DNA of 64,000 nt, taken from Amycolatopsis regifaucium (GTDB lineage: Bacteria; Actinomycetota; Actinomycetes; Mycobacteriales; Pseudonocardiaceae). How positions within the stretch are numbered: position 1 is the stretch's first letter; each line of letters starts with the position of its first letter. The stretch covers positions 62,001 to 126,000 of the forward strand of contig NZ_LQCI01000051.1 of NCBI RefSeq assembly GCF_001613935.1. Reading direction: 5' to 3'. A model generated the notes under the pieces. It saw nothing but the letters and a program-made list of their open reading frames with translations, was not told where the DNA came from and searched no databases. The translations under genes were made by a program, and so were the position numbers. Shown piece by piece: positions 46,229 to 54,425 of this stretch.

Positions 46229-46243
46229 ATAGGCACAGCCTAT
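46229..46243. promoter_or_regulatory. LysR-box operator between lysR and sdhC
   Basis: ATAGGC-ACA-GCCTAT is a perfect 6-bp inverted repeat with a T-N11-A core, placed 10 bp upstream of the LysR ATG. Confidence 0.75.
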
Positions 46244-46301
46244 GGTGATGAGACCTTTCTTCTGTTTGCCCTCTGGTCCACCCGGCCTTAGCGTCGATCA
46301 G

Positions 46302-47000
46302 GTGTCCACGGAACTCGCTGTCCCACCACGAAAACCCTCGTCGATCGGCCGGTTCTGGGCCTCGACGATCGGCAAGAAGACCGTCATGGCGGTGACCGGC
46401 CTGGGACTGGTGGCCTACCTGTTCGCACACATGCTGGGCAACCTCAAGGTCTTTCTCGGCGCCGCCGCGATGAACGAGTACGCCGCCTGGCTGCGCACGA
46501 TCGGCGAGCCCGTGCTTCCGTACGGGGTTTTCCTGTGGCTCATGCGCGCCGGCCTGATCGTCGCGATCGTCCTGCACATCACCGCCGCCGTTCAACTGTC
46601 CATCAGGGACCGTCGGGCGAGGCCGGTCCGGTACGTACACGGCCAGCGGGCAAGGGCGAGCTTCGCGACGAGCACGATGCGCTGGGGCGGCGCGACGCTC
46701 GCCGTCTACGTGGTTTGGCACATCCTCGACCTGACCGTGGGCGTGGCCAACCGGGACTACGTCAAGGGCCAGCCCTATCACAACATCGTCGCCGACTTCA
46801 GGGTGTGGTGGGTCAACGTGATCTACATCGTGGCGCAGCTGATGCTCGGACTGCACCTCAACCACGGTTTCCGGAGCGCGGCCCGCACGCTGGGCTCCGC
46901 CCGGCCCGCGATGAGGACCGTCGGCACGCTCGTGGCCGTGGTGATCACCGGCGGCTTTCTCGCCGTCCCGATCGCCGTGATGACCGGATTGGTGGCCTGA
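46302..47000 (+). CDS. sdhC: Succinate dehydrogenase cytochrome b subunit
   Basis: 232 aa from GTG 46302. This is the single-subunit di-heme-type b558 anchor found in Bacillus and in the mycobacterial Rv0249c-type Sdh. Five helices are visible (KTVMAVTGLGLVAYLFAHML; PYGVFLWLMRAGLIVAIVLH; RWGGATLAVYVVWHILDLTV; WVNVIYIVAQLMLGLHLNHG; LVAVVITGGFLAVPIAVMTG). Histidines in AHMLGN, VLHITAAVQ, VWHILDL and LHLNHG are candidate heme ligands. It passes electrons between SdhB and menaquinone. Confidence 0.93.
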   Translation: MSTELAVPPRKPSSIGRFWASTIGKKTVMAVTGLGLVAYLFAHMLGNLKVFLGAAAMNEYAAWLRTIGEPVLPYGVFLWLMRAGLIVAIVLHITAAVQLSIRDRRARPVRYVHGQRARASFATSTMRWGGATLAVYVVWHILDLTVGVANRDYVKGQPYHNIVADFRVWWVNVIYIVAQLMLGLHLNHGFRSAARTLGSARPAMRTVGTLVAVVITGGFLAVPIAVMTGLVA

Positions 47001-47002
47001 CC

Positions 47003-48931
47003 ATGATCGACCATACCGTCGGCTCCCCCATCGCCGACACCAAGGCACCCGACATCGACCTCGAACGGCGTTGGCGAGAAAGGAAGTTCACCGCCAAGCT
47101 GGTGAATCCCGCCAACCGTCGCAAGCACCGGGTGATCGTGGTCGGCACCGGGCTCGCGGGCGCGTCGGCCGGCGCGACGCTGGCCGAGCAGGGCTACCAC
47201 GTGACGCAGTTCTGCTTCCAGGATTCTCCTCGCCGAGCACATTCCGTGGCCGCGCAAGGCGGGATCAACGCGGCGAAGAACTACCGCAACGACGGCGACT
47301 CCGTGTATCGGCTGTTCTACGACACGGTCAAGGGCGGGGACTTCCGTTCACGGGAGTCCAATGTGTACCGGTTGGCGGAGATCTCCACGCAGATCATCGA
47401 TCAGGCCGTCGCCCAAGGAGTGCCGTTCGCCCGCGAGTACGGCGGCTTGCTCGACACGCGCTCGTTCGGCGGCGTGCAGGTCCAGCGCACGTTCTACGCG
47501 CGAGGCCAAACAGGTCAGCAGTTGCTGCTCGGCGCCTACCAGGCGCTGTCCAGGCAGATCGACGCCGGGCGCGTCGAGATGTACGCCCGCACGGAGATGC
47601 TGGACCTGATCGTCGTGGACGGTCGCGCGCGGGGAATCGTCGCCAGAGACCTGATCACCGGAGCGATCACGACGCATCTCGCCGAGGCCGTCGTGCTGGC
47701 GACCGGCGGCTACGGCAACGTGTTCTATCTGTCCACCAACGCCAAGGGCTCCAACGCGAGCGCGATCTGGCGCGCGCACCGCCGCGGCGCCTACTTCGCG
47801 AATCCGTGCTTCACGCAGATCCACCCCACGTGCATCCCCCGTACCGGCGAGCACCAGTCGAAGTTGACGTTGATGAGCGAGTCGCTGCGCAACGACGGCC
47901 GGATCTGGGTTCCCCGGCGCCGGGACGACGACCGGCCGCCCGGCCGGATCCCGGAAGACGAGCGGGATTACTACCTGGAACGGATGTATCCGAGCTTCGG
48001 CAACCTCGTGCCGCGTGACATCGCGTCCAGGGCGGCGAAGAACCGCTGCGACGACGGCTTCGGGGTCGGGCCGGGCGGGCTGGGCGTGTATCTGGACTTC
48101 GCCGACGCGATCGCCCGCCTCGGCCTCCCGGCGATCGAGGCCCGCTACGGCAACCTCTTCGACATGTACCAGCGGATCACCGCCGAGGATCCGTACCGGG
48201 TCCCGATGCGGATCTACCCCGCGATCCATTACACGATGGGTGGCCTGTGGGTGGACTACGACCTGCAGAGCACCATTCCCGGACTGTTCGTGATCGGTGA
48301 GGCGAACTTCTCCGACCACGGCGCGAACCGGCTCGGGGCCTCGGCGCTGATGCAGGGCCTGGCGGACGGCTACTTCGTGCTGCCGACCACGATCAACGAC
48401 TACCTCGGCGGCAACTCGCTCGACGCCGTCGCGCCCACGCATCCGGCCGTCTCTGCGGCCGAAACCGAAGCTCGCGGCCGCCTGGATCGGCTGCTCTCGA
48501 TCAACGGCACGAGGACCGTCGACGACTTCCACCGCGAACTGGGCCTGCTCATGTGGGACCACTGCGGGATGTCCCGCAGCGAGAACGGGCTGCGCGAAGC
48601 CTTGGCCCGGGTGCCCGAACTACGGGCGGAGTTCTGGCGCTCGGTCCGCATCCCCGGCACAGCCACCGAACTCAACCAGGAACTTGAGAAGGCCAACCGC
48701 GTCGCGGACTTCCTCGAACTGGCCGAGCTCATGCTGCTGGACGCCTTGGTGCGCGAAGAGTCGTGTGGCGGGCACTTCCGCGAGGACCACCAGACCGCCG
48801 ACGGCGAAGCGCTGCGCGACGACACGCGCTTCAGCCACGTCGCCGCGTGGGAGTACGGCGCGAAACCCGTGCTGCACCACGAAGAACTGACGTTCGACCA
48901 CGTCCACCCCACTCAACGGAGCTACACGTGA
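47003..48931 (+). CDS. sdhA: Succinate dehydrogenase/fumarate reductase flavoprotein
   Basis: 642 aa, starting 3 nt after sdhC. The FAD-binding Rossmann motif is VIVVGTGLAGASAGATLAEQ; the covalent-flavin His lies in RRAHSVAAQGGINAAKNY; substrate-site residues appear in HPTCIPRTGEHQSKL and YTMGGLWVDYDL, and GEANFSDHGANRLGASALMQ is the second FAD signature. Length and order match the Rv0248c-type enzyme. It oxidises succinate in the TCA cycle, or reduces fumarate. Confidence 0.96.
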   Translation: MIDHTVGSPIADTKAPDIDLERRWRERKFTAKLVNPANRRKHRVIVVGTGLAGASAGATLAEQGYHVTQFCFQDSPRRAHSVAAQGGINAAKNYRNDGDSVYRLFYDTVKGGDFRSRESNVYRLAEISTQIIDQAVAQGVPFAREYGGLLDTRSFGGVQVQRTFYARGQTGQQLLLGAYQALSRQIDAGRVEMYARTEMLDLIVVDGRARGIVARDLITGAITTHLAEAVVLATGGYGNVFYLSTNAKGSNASAIWRAHRRGAYFANPCFTQIHPTCIPRTGEHQSKLTLMSESLRNDGRIWVPRRRDDDRPPGRIPEDERDYYLERMYPSFGNLVPRDIASRAAKNRCDDGFGVGPGGLGVYLDFADAIARLGLPAIEARYGNLFDMYQRITAEDPYRVPMRIYPAIHYTMGGLWVDYDLQSTIPGLFVIGEANFSDHGANRLGASALMQGLADGYFVLPTTINDYLGGNSLDAVAPTHPAVSAAETEARGRLDRLLSINGTRTVDDFHRELGLLMWDHCGMSRSENGLREALARVPELRAEFWRSVRIPGTATELNQELEKANRVADFLELAELMLLDALVREESCGGHFREDHQTADGEALRDDTRFSHVAAWEYGAKPVLHHEELTFDHVHPTQRSYT

Positions 48932-49662
48932 AACTCACCGTGCGCATCTGGCGCCAGTCCCGACCGGAGGAACGCGGACGGATGGTCTCCTACACCGTCG
49001 ACGACGTCAGCCCGGACATGTCGTTCTTAGAAATGCTGGACGTCCTCAACCAGCACCTGATCACCAGCGGTGAGACGCCGGTGGCGTTCGACCACGACTG
49101 CCGGGAGGGAATCTGCGGCTCCTGCGGGGTGGTCATCAACGGGCAAGCACACGGTCCGGAGCGGACGACGACCTGCCAGCTGCATATGCGGGCGTTCCGC
49201 GACGGAGACGTCATCGATGTGGAACCTTGGCGTGCCAGGGGTTTCCCGGTGGTCAAAGACCTGGTCGTCGACCGGTCGGCCTTCGACCGCATCATCCAGG
49301 CGGGCGGATATGTCACCGCGCCGACCGGCAGTGCCCCGGACGCGCACGCCACGCCGGTCCCCAAACCCGACGCCGAACTGGCCTTCGACAACGCCACCTG
49401 TATCGGCTGCGGCGCGTGTGTGGCGGCCTGCCCGAACGGGTCGGCGATGCTGTTCACCTCGGCGAAGGTGAGTCACTTGAACGTGTTGCCGCAGGGGCAG
49501 CCCGAGCGGGAACAGCGCGTGCTCGACCTGGTCACCGCGATGGACGACGAAGGATTCGGTGGCTGCACCAACACCGGCGAGTGCGTGGCGTCGTGCCCGA
49601 AGGGAATACCGTTCGACAGCATCGCCCGGCTGAACCGGGAGTTCTTGCGGGCCTCACGTTGA
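48928..49662 (+). CDS. sdhB: Succinate dehydrogenase iron-sulfur subunit
   Basis: 244 aa; its GTG overlaps the sdhA stop (GTGA). A plant-type [2Fe-2S] site CREGICGSCGVVINGQ with a distal Cys (TTTCQLH), a [4Fe-4S]-type group CIGCGACVAACPNGS, and CTNTGECVASCPKGI for the third cluster are complete. It links SdhA to SdhC. Its end overlaps the convergent MarR gene by 9 bp. Confidence 0.95.
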   Translation: MKLTVRIWRQSRPEERGRMVSYTVDDVSPDMSFLEMLDVLNQHLITSGETPVAFDHDCREGICGSCGVVINGQAHGPERTTTCQLHMRAFRDGDVIDVEPWRARGFPVVKDLVVDRSAFDRIIQAGGYVTAPTGSAPDAHATPVPKPDAELAFDNATCIGCGACVAACPNGSAMLFTSAKVSHLNVLPQGQPEREQRVLDLVTAMDDEGFGGCTNTGECVASCPKGIPFDSIARLNREFLRASR

Positions 49663-50124
49663 CCCGTGCGGCTGGGCGTCGCCGTCGCCGTCGCGCAGGG
49701 AATGGATCATGCTCCGCAGGATCCGGAACGCGCTCGCCTGCTCGGTCTCGCTCAGCCCGGCCAGCATCCTGACCTCGACGGACCGGACCGCCGCGGTCGC
49801 CTTCTCCAGGCTCCGCCGACCGCGAGGCGTCAGCCGCGCGGGAAGGGCCTTCCCGACGGGCGCTTCCGCGGGCCTGGTCACCTGACCCTCCCGTTCCAGG
49901 GCCTGGAGAAGCACGTTCATCGACTGCCGGGTCACGAACACGCCCCGCGCGAGTTCGGAGTTCGACAAGCCCGGCCGCTGCGCCAGCAGTTCGAGGCAGG
50001 CGTAGTGCGTCACGCTCATCCCGAGCGGCCGCAGTACCTCCTCCATGGCCGCGCGCAGTGCGCTCGATGCCTCCTTCAGCAGGTAACCCAGTGACTTGTC
50101 CAGGTCGACCCCGTGTTGACTCAT
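49654..50124 (-). CDS. MarR-family regulator
   Basis: 156 aa from ATG 50124. The winged helix is standard: GMSVTHYACLELLAQRPGLS, NSELARGVFVTRQSMNVLLQ, ALEREGQVTRP, with dimerisation helices at both ends (KSLGYLLKEASSALRAAMEE; AGLSETEQASAFRILRSMIH). It is divergent from a VOC protein gene. Two perfect 18-bp palindromes lie between them, the first overlapping this start, so autoregulation and control of the VOC gene are nearly certain in form. The ligand is unknown. Confidence 0.92.
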   Translation of the reverse strand: MSQHGVDLDKSLGYLLKEASSALRAAMEEVLRPLGMSVTHYACLELLAQRPGLSNSELARGVFVTRQSMNVLLQALEREGQVTRPAEAPVGKALPARLTPRGRRSLEKATAAVRSVEVRMLAGLSETEQASAFRILRSMIHSLRDGDGDAQPHGST

Positions 50125-50140
50125 GTCAGTATTCTGACAT
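50123..50140. promoter_or_regulatory. MarR operator 1
   Basis: ATGTCAGTATTCTGACAT is a perfect 7-4-7 palindrome that overlaps the MarR start codon. Confidence 0.85.
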
Positions 50141-50150
50141 ACATTGAGTC

Positions 50151-50168
50151 GTGTCAGGAACCTGACAC
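50151..50168. promoter_or_regulatory. MarR operator 2
   Basis: GTGTCAGGAACCTGACAC is a second perfect 7-4-7 palindrome with the same TGTCAG half-site. Its centre is 28 bp from operator 1, and it ends 19 bp before the VOC start. Confidence 0.85.
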
Positions 50169-50187
50169 GGACAGAAGGAGCATCGTC

Positions 50188-50556
50188 TTGCCAGCCACCG
50201 GCCCCGACTTCATCTCGCTGCAAGCGCGTGACCTGAACGCTTCGCAGGCGTTCTACAAGCGGTACCTCGGCCTCGTCCGCTCGCAGACCGGACCTCCGCA
50301 CGCCGTCGTCTTCGAGACGAAGCCGATCGCGTTCGCGCTTCGCGAAGTCATTCCCGGCACCGATCTCGCCTCCGTCGGCCAACCCGGCATCGGTGCCGCG
50401 ATCTGGCTCCACGCCACCGACGTCCAGTCCATTCACGACGCTCTCGCCGCCGACGGTCACACCATCGTCTCCGCGCCGATCGACGGCCCCTTCGGCCGGA
50501 CCTTCACCTTCGCCGACCCCGACGGCTACCAGCTCACTCTCCACGACCGTGGCTGA
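50188..50556 (+). CDS. VOC (glyoxalase/bleomycin-resistance-like) protein
   Basis: 122 aa from TTG 50188; the start is set by GAAGGAG at 50174-50180, 7 nt upstream, and a longer reading would cross both operators. The paired beta-alpha-beta-beta-beta modules are clear: FISLQARDLNASQAFYKRYL and IWLHATDVQSIHDALAADGH, ending GRTFTFADPDGYQLTLHD. It may be a metal-dependent lyase or dioxygenase or a drug-binding protein. Control by MarR suggests response to a toxic aromatic or electrophile. Confidence 0.88.
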   Translation: MPATGPDFISLQARDLNASQAFYKRYLGLVRSQTGPPHAVVFETKPIAFALREVIPGTDLASVGQPGIGAAIWLHATDVQSIHDALAADGHTIVSAPIDGPFGRTFTFADPDGYQLTLHDRG

Positions 50557-50714
50557 GGCGAGCACCCTGGTTTTCGGGGTGACCGGGGTACTCGACAGGC
50601 CGACGACAAGCCTCGTGGAGGGTCTGAAGGCAGCGTGAACAACGGGGGCGGCGCGGGCTGGTCAGCTCGCGCCGCCCCTCAGCTCTTGTGGATCACGTGA
50701 AAATGGCTGCCCGG

Positions 50715-51305
50715 TCAGAGCGCCGCGCGTGTTCTGCCCCGCAGCCACAACTCACGCCATCGGTGGTGCGCGAGCAAGGTCCGGAACTCGGGGCGGTTCG
50801 CGGTCGGGCGGGGGTCCACACCACAGACAAGACAGGGGAAATCCGCGGATAGCGGCTGTCCGCAAGCGCGGCAGGTCACCAAGGGATCGGCACCGGAGTC
50901 ATAGGCGGCGATCACCCGCCTGACCACGACGGCCAACCGGTCAGTCGGGTGTTTCTCGAAGTCCGGGCAGTAGGCGAGCATTCCGGACCAGCTACGCCAC
51001 CGGTTGGCACGGGGAGGTGTCCGGTGCCCTGCCGCCTTCTCCCGCCGGCGGCGCGCGACATAGTCCTCGACCTGCGCTCGCCACACGAAGCGGGCTTCCT
51101 CCAGTTCGTCCACCATGCGCGGCAGCGGCAGCGGGCCCTCGTCCACCCCTTCCGGCCCGTCCGCGCCGACGATCAAGTGGTGCCAGGTCGCGCGGAAGCC
51201 GTACGGCGCGAAACACAACACACACTCCCGCAGCGACAGCAGTCTGTCGCGGGGCGTCAGGTCGGTATCGCGAACTCGACGAGCCGCGGCGGGAAAACTC
51301 GTCAC
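50715..51305 (-). CDS. Hypothetical protein with zinc-ribbon-like motif
   Basis: 196 aa from GTG 51305. A CRACGQPLSADFPCLVCG segment near residues 145-162 resembles a zinc ribbon; CVLCFAPYGFRATWHHLIVG near the N-terminus may add ligands. The rest is Arg- and Trp-rich and helical (RWRSWSGMLAYCPDFEKHPT, RLAVVVRRVIAAYDSGADPL). No family is recognised; a nucleic-acid-binding role is only a guess. It is divergent from the rho paralogue. Confidence 0.6.
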   Translation of the reverse strand: MTSFPAAARRVRDTDLTPRDRLLSLRECVLCFAPYGFRATWHHLIVGADGPEGVDEGPLPLPRMVDELEEARFVWRAQVEDYVARRRREKAAGHRTPPRANRWRSWSGMLAYCPDFEKHPTDRLAVVVRRVIAAYDSGADPLVTCRACGQPLSADFPCLVCGVDPRPTANRPEFRTLLAHHRWRELWLRGRTRAAL

Positions 51306-51399
51306 CTCGCCACCATATCCGGCGAACGGCCCGACCGGGCACCGAAGAGCGGCAGTACCTGAAGCGGACTACCGGGGTTGCGCGGAAACTTCCCGCTGC

Positions 51400-51532
51400 G
51401 ATACCGTCGTCGTGTTCCCTCTCGGCGGATGCAGGCAACGCCTCCCGCGAGAGCGTCTCTCGATTCCCTTCTCGCCTTGAAGGTTTCTTCCGGCGTGTCT
51501 TCGCCGTTCTCCCGTACAGAAAGAACTTCATC
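51400..51532 (+). promoter_or_regulatory. Pyrimidine-rich leader of the rho paralogue
   Basis: The 130 nt before the Rho start are rich in C and T with repeated YC dinucleotides (e.g. CTCTCGATTCCCTTCTCGCC, TTTCTTCCGGCGTGTCTTCG). This is the composition of a Rho utilisation site, so the gene may be autoregulated by Rho-dependent termination. Confidence 0.45.
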
Positions 51533-52591
51533 ATGACCATCAACGGAATACTCGATATCGTGCGCGACCGCGCACACGTCCGGGCGGACGGCTACCTGCC
51601 CGGTCCCGACGACGTGCCCGTCCCGCGGAAGGTGGTCCGCGATCTCGGCCTGCGCCGCGGCGACCTGATCCGCCTCGACGACAACGGCGAGGTGACCGGG
51701 GTCAACGGCCGCAACCCGCACCCGGTGCGGCGCCGACCCGGCTTCGCCGACCTTGTTCCGCTCTACCCCAACGAAAGACTGCGGCTGGAAACCGAGGCGC
51801 ACGCCCTCACCACCCGGGTGATCGACCTGGTGATGCCGGTCGGCAAGGGGCAGCGCGCCCTCATCGTCGCACCGCCGAAGGCCGGGAAAACCTCGGTGCT
51901 GCAAGCGATCGCGCATGGCATCAGCAAGAACCACCCGGAATGCCACCTGATGCTGGTGCTGGTCGGCGAGCGACCGGAGGAGGTCACCGAGCTGTCGCGC
52001 GCGGTACCCGGCGAGGTGATCGCCGCCACCTTCGACCATCCGCCCGTCGAGCACACCGCGCTCGCCGAACTCGCCATCGAGCGGGCGAAGCGGCTGGTCG
52101 AGCAAGGCCAAGACGTCGTGGTTCTCCTGGACTCCCTGACCCGGCTCGGCCGGGCCTACAACCTGGCCGCACCGGCGTCCGGCCGCATCCTCTCCGGTGG
52201 CGTGGACTCCACCGCGCTCACCCCGCCGAAACGGTTTCTCGGCGCCGCGCGCAATATCGAAGACGGCGGCTCGCTGACCATTTTCGCCACCGCGCTGGTC
52301 GACACCGGCTCCGCCGGTGATACCGTCATTTTCGAGGAATTCAAAGGCACTGGCAACGCGGAACTGCGCTTGGACCGCCGACTGGCGAACAAGCGCGTGT
52401 GGCCGGCCGTCGACCTCGCGCAATCCAGCACCCGCCGCGAGGATCTGCTGGTCTCTCCCGGCGAAACAGCCGCCGTCAGCGCGCTTCGCCGGGCCCTCGA
52501 TGGCCGCGACAACGCCATCGAGACACTGCTCGGCGGCCTCCGGAAGACCGAGACCAACCAGGAATTCCTGGCCCAGCTGACTCGCCCGTAG
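51533..52591 (+). CDS. rho: Short Rho transcription-termination factor (paralogue)
   Basis: 352 aa from ATG 51533; the upstream frame is not coding-like. Rho is a hexameric RNA-dependent helicase that ends transcription. The RNA-binding domain is minimal (ILDIVRDRAHVRADGYLPGP, PVPRKVVRDLGLRRGDLIRL); the motor domain is complete: P-loop IVAPPKAGKTSVLQ, LVGERPEEVTEL (catalytic Glu), LLDSLTRLGRAYN, Q-loop region SGRILSGGVDSTALTPPKRF, and FEEFKGTGNAELRLDRRL. Housekeeping actinobacterial Rho is about 600-700 aa with a long N-terminal insertion that is absent here. I read this as a second, streamlined Rho. Confidence 0.92.
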   Translation: MTINGILDIVRDRAHVRADGYLPGPDDVPVPRKVVRDLGLRRGDLIRLDDNGEVTGVNGRNPHPVRRRPGFADLVPLYPNERLRLETEAHALTTRVIDLVMPVGKGQRALIVAPPKAGKTSVLQAIAHGISKNHPECHLMLVLVGERPEEVTELSRAVPGEVIAATFDHPPVEHTALAELAIERAKRLVEQGQDVVVLLDSLTRLGRAYNLAAPASGRILSGGVDSTALTPPKRFLGAARNIEDGGSLTIFATALVDTGSAGDTVIFEEFKGTGNAELRLDRRLANKRVWPAVDLAQSSTRREDLLVSPGETAAVSALRRALDGRDNAIETLLGGLRKTETNQEFLAQLTRP

Positions 52592-52646
52592 ACCGTCGAC
52601 CTCCCGACCATCAGCCGATCGGGTGATCAACTTCGAGCCCGCCCTT

Positions 52647-52669
52647 GACCTTGACACTGTGACAACGTC
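52647..52669 (+). promoter_or_regulatory. MerR-type operator/promoter
   Basis: A 23-bp dyad (outer arms GAC...GTC, inner TTGACACTGTGACAA) with two mismatched pairs lies 18 bp before the HEAT gene. TTGACC (52645-52650) could be the -35; a weak TTCACT at 52670 with 19-bp spacing would fit the overlong spacer of MerR-controlled promoters. Confidence 0.65.
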
Positions 52670-52686
52670 TTCACTGGGCGCAGGAG

Positions 52687-53346
52687 GTGGTCAAGATCAA
52701 CACGACATCCAAGACCCCACAGGACACTCGGCTGCTCGACGCGCTGAGCGCGGACGACTCGTCGACGCGGCTCAAGGCCGCGCTCGCGGCGGGCACGCAC
52801 CCGGACCCTGGCTTCGCCGACGTCCTACTGGCACGGTGCGCGATCGAGCCCGACTTCTTCGTGCGGGACATGCTCACCTGGGCGTTGACCCGTCTTCCGC
52901 AGGAGGTCACGGTGCCCGAACTCCGCGCGGAACTGCGTTCCGAGCTCGCTCAGGCCCGAAGCCAGGCTTTGCACACGCTGTCCAAGATCGGGGACAAGGC
53001 CGTGTGGCCCGCGATCACGCGGTCCTTGCTGCACGACGCCGACGACGAGGTGGCCCGAAGCGCATGGCGTGCCGCTGTCGTCCTCGTCCCCGCCGGGGAG
53101 CGGGAAGGCCTGGCCGTCGAACTGGCGACGGAGTTCGGGCGCGGCGACCGTACTGTGAGACTGAGCCTCAGCCGGGCGCTCACCGCGCTCGGAGACGTGA
53201 TCGAGCCTGTCCTGCGCAAGGGACTGGCGAGTGAGGACCCGGCGGTCAGTGCGCACGCCCGTGCCACGGAGCGGCTTCTCCGCGACCCGGACGCCGGTTT
53301 CGACGAGGCGAAACGGATCGTCGCGCTCGGCACGGAAGGGCAGTGA
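52687..53346 (+). CDS. HEAT-repeat protein
   Basis: 219 aa from GTG 52687, which directly abuts AGGAG and leaves an unusually short spacer. Helical HEAT-like pairs recur (RLLDALSADDSSTRLKAALA, FFVRDMLTWALTRLPQEVTV, ARSQALHTLSKIGDKAVWPA, VARSAWRAAVVLVPAGEREG, VRLSLSRALTALGDVIEPVL). Such solenoids bind protein partners. It is 9 bp upstream of a MerR regulator that itself ends in HEAT-type repeats, so a direct interaction is a natural inference. No catalytic site is seen. Confidence 0.8.
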   Translation: MVKINTTSKTPQDTRLLDALSADDSSTRLKAALAAGTHPDPGFADVLLARCAIEPDFFVRDMLTWALTRLPQEVTVPELRAELRSELAQARSQALHTLSKIGDKAVWPAITRSLLHDADDEVARSAWRAAVVLVPAGEREGLAVELATEFGRGDRTVRLSLSRALTALGDVIEPVLRKGLASEDPAVSAHARATERLLRDPDAGFDEAKRIVALGTEGQ

Positions 53347-53355
53347 GGAAGCAGC

Positions 53356-54369
53356 ATGCTGATCGGCGAGGTGGCGCGCCGCTCGGGGGTGAGTGCCCGG
53401 ATGCTCAGGCATTACGACACCCTCGGGCTGGCGCGGCCGACAGGTCGCACCGTCGGCGGCTATCGCGAGTACTCCGCCGAGGACATCCGCCGGATCTTCC
53501 ACGTGGAATGCCTGCGCTCCCTCGGCATGTCGCTCAGCGAGATCGGACGCGCGCTGGAGGATCCCGCGTTCGCACCGTCCACCCTGGTCGGCGACCTCAT
53601 CCGAAGGACCGAGGACAGGCTGAAGCGAGAGCAGGAGCTGCTTGAGCGGCTCCGCTCGGTCGACGCCTCGGCGCCTTTCGACTGGCAGGACGTCTTGCGG
53701 ATCGTCCAACTCCTGCACGGGCTCAACTCCCCCGACGCCGCACGCCGTCAACAGGCCGTCCTCGCCCCGGCCGAGGACGTGCCGGTTCCCACCGAGCTAC
53801 TCGCCGGGGCGGTCCTCGCCGAATCCGATCCAAACGTCGCCGGCGCCCTGAGGTGGGCCCTCGCCCGAGCGGGCGCGGACGGTCTGGCGAGCTTGGCTTC
53901 CGGCGCGCGTTCGGAGAACGTCGACATCCGGCGGCGCGCGATCCTGGCGATCGCCGACCTGCCCGACGCCGAGACGACCCAAGTGCTCACGGACGCGCTC
54001 GAGGACCCGGACACGACGGTCCGCAAGCACGCCGCTCTGGCGCTGGGCAAACGTGGCTTGACCTCGGCCATCCCGACGCTCGTCCGCATGGTGGTCGAGG
54101 GCTCCAACGACGTCGAGGCGGCCGAGGTCCTGGGGACACTGTCGGCGGATCCGGACCGCGCGGACCGGATCATGAGCGCGCTCGTCGACGCACTCGCCGC
54201 ACCCGGCGCGGAGCCTGCCGCGCGGATGCGTCTCACTCAAGCACTCGCCGAGATGCCGGCGAACGTCGCGCGGGAAGTCTTGCGAGGGCTGGCTCACGAC
54301 GATGATCAGTCGGTCGCCCGGCTCGCCTCGGCACTCGCGGCGGTGCTCGCCGAGCGCTCCGACGGGTGA
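53356..54369 (+). CDS. MerR-family regulator with C-terminal HEAT repeats
   Basis: 337 aa. Residues 1-70 are a typical MerR winged helix (LIGEVARRSGVSARMLRHYD, TLGLARPTGRTVGGYREYS), followed by the dimerisation helix (RRTEDRLKREQELLERLRSV). Instead of the small effector domain there are ~220 residues of HEAT-like repeats (VAGALRWALARAGADGLASL, VDIRRRAILAIADLPDAETT, TTVRKHAALALGKRGLTSAI, DVEAAEVLGTLSADPDRADR). It probably binds the dyad at 52647-52669 and controls its own operon. The repeats point to a protein rather than a small-molecule signal. Confidence 0.88.
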   Translation: MLIGEVARRSGVSARMLRHYDTLGLARPTGRTVGGYREYSAEDIRRIFHVECLRSLGMSLSEIGRALEDPAFAPSTLVGDLIRRTEDRLKREQELLERLRSVDASAPFDWQDVLRIVQLLHGLNSPDAARRQQAVLAPAEDVPVPTELLAGAVLAESDPNVAGALRWALARAGADGLASLASGARSENVDIRRRAILAIADLPDAETTQVLTDALEDPDTTVRKHAALALGKRGLTSAIPTLVRMVVEGSNDVEAAEVLGTLSADPDRADRIMSALVDALAAPGAEPAARMRLTQALAEMPANVAREVLRGLAHDDDQSVARLASALAAVLAERSDG

Positions 54370-54425
54370 CTCTCAGGCGTGCCGATGATCTGCGACCGCG
54401 TCGGGCGGCCACTACGCTGGACCTC

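Noticed and set aside
51017..51532. Longer N-terminus for Rho
   Set aside because: The extension is Arg/Pro/Ala-rich, antisense to a coding gene, and has no Rho similarity.
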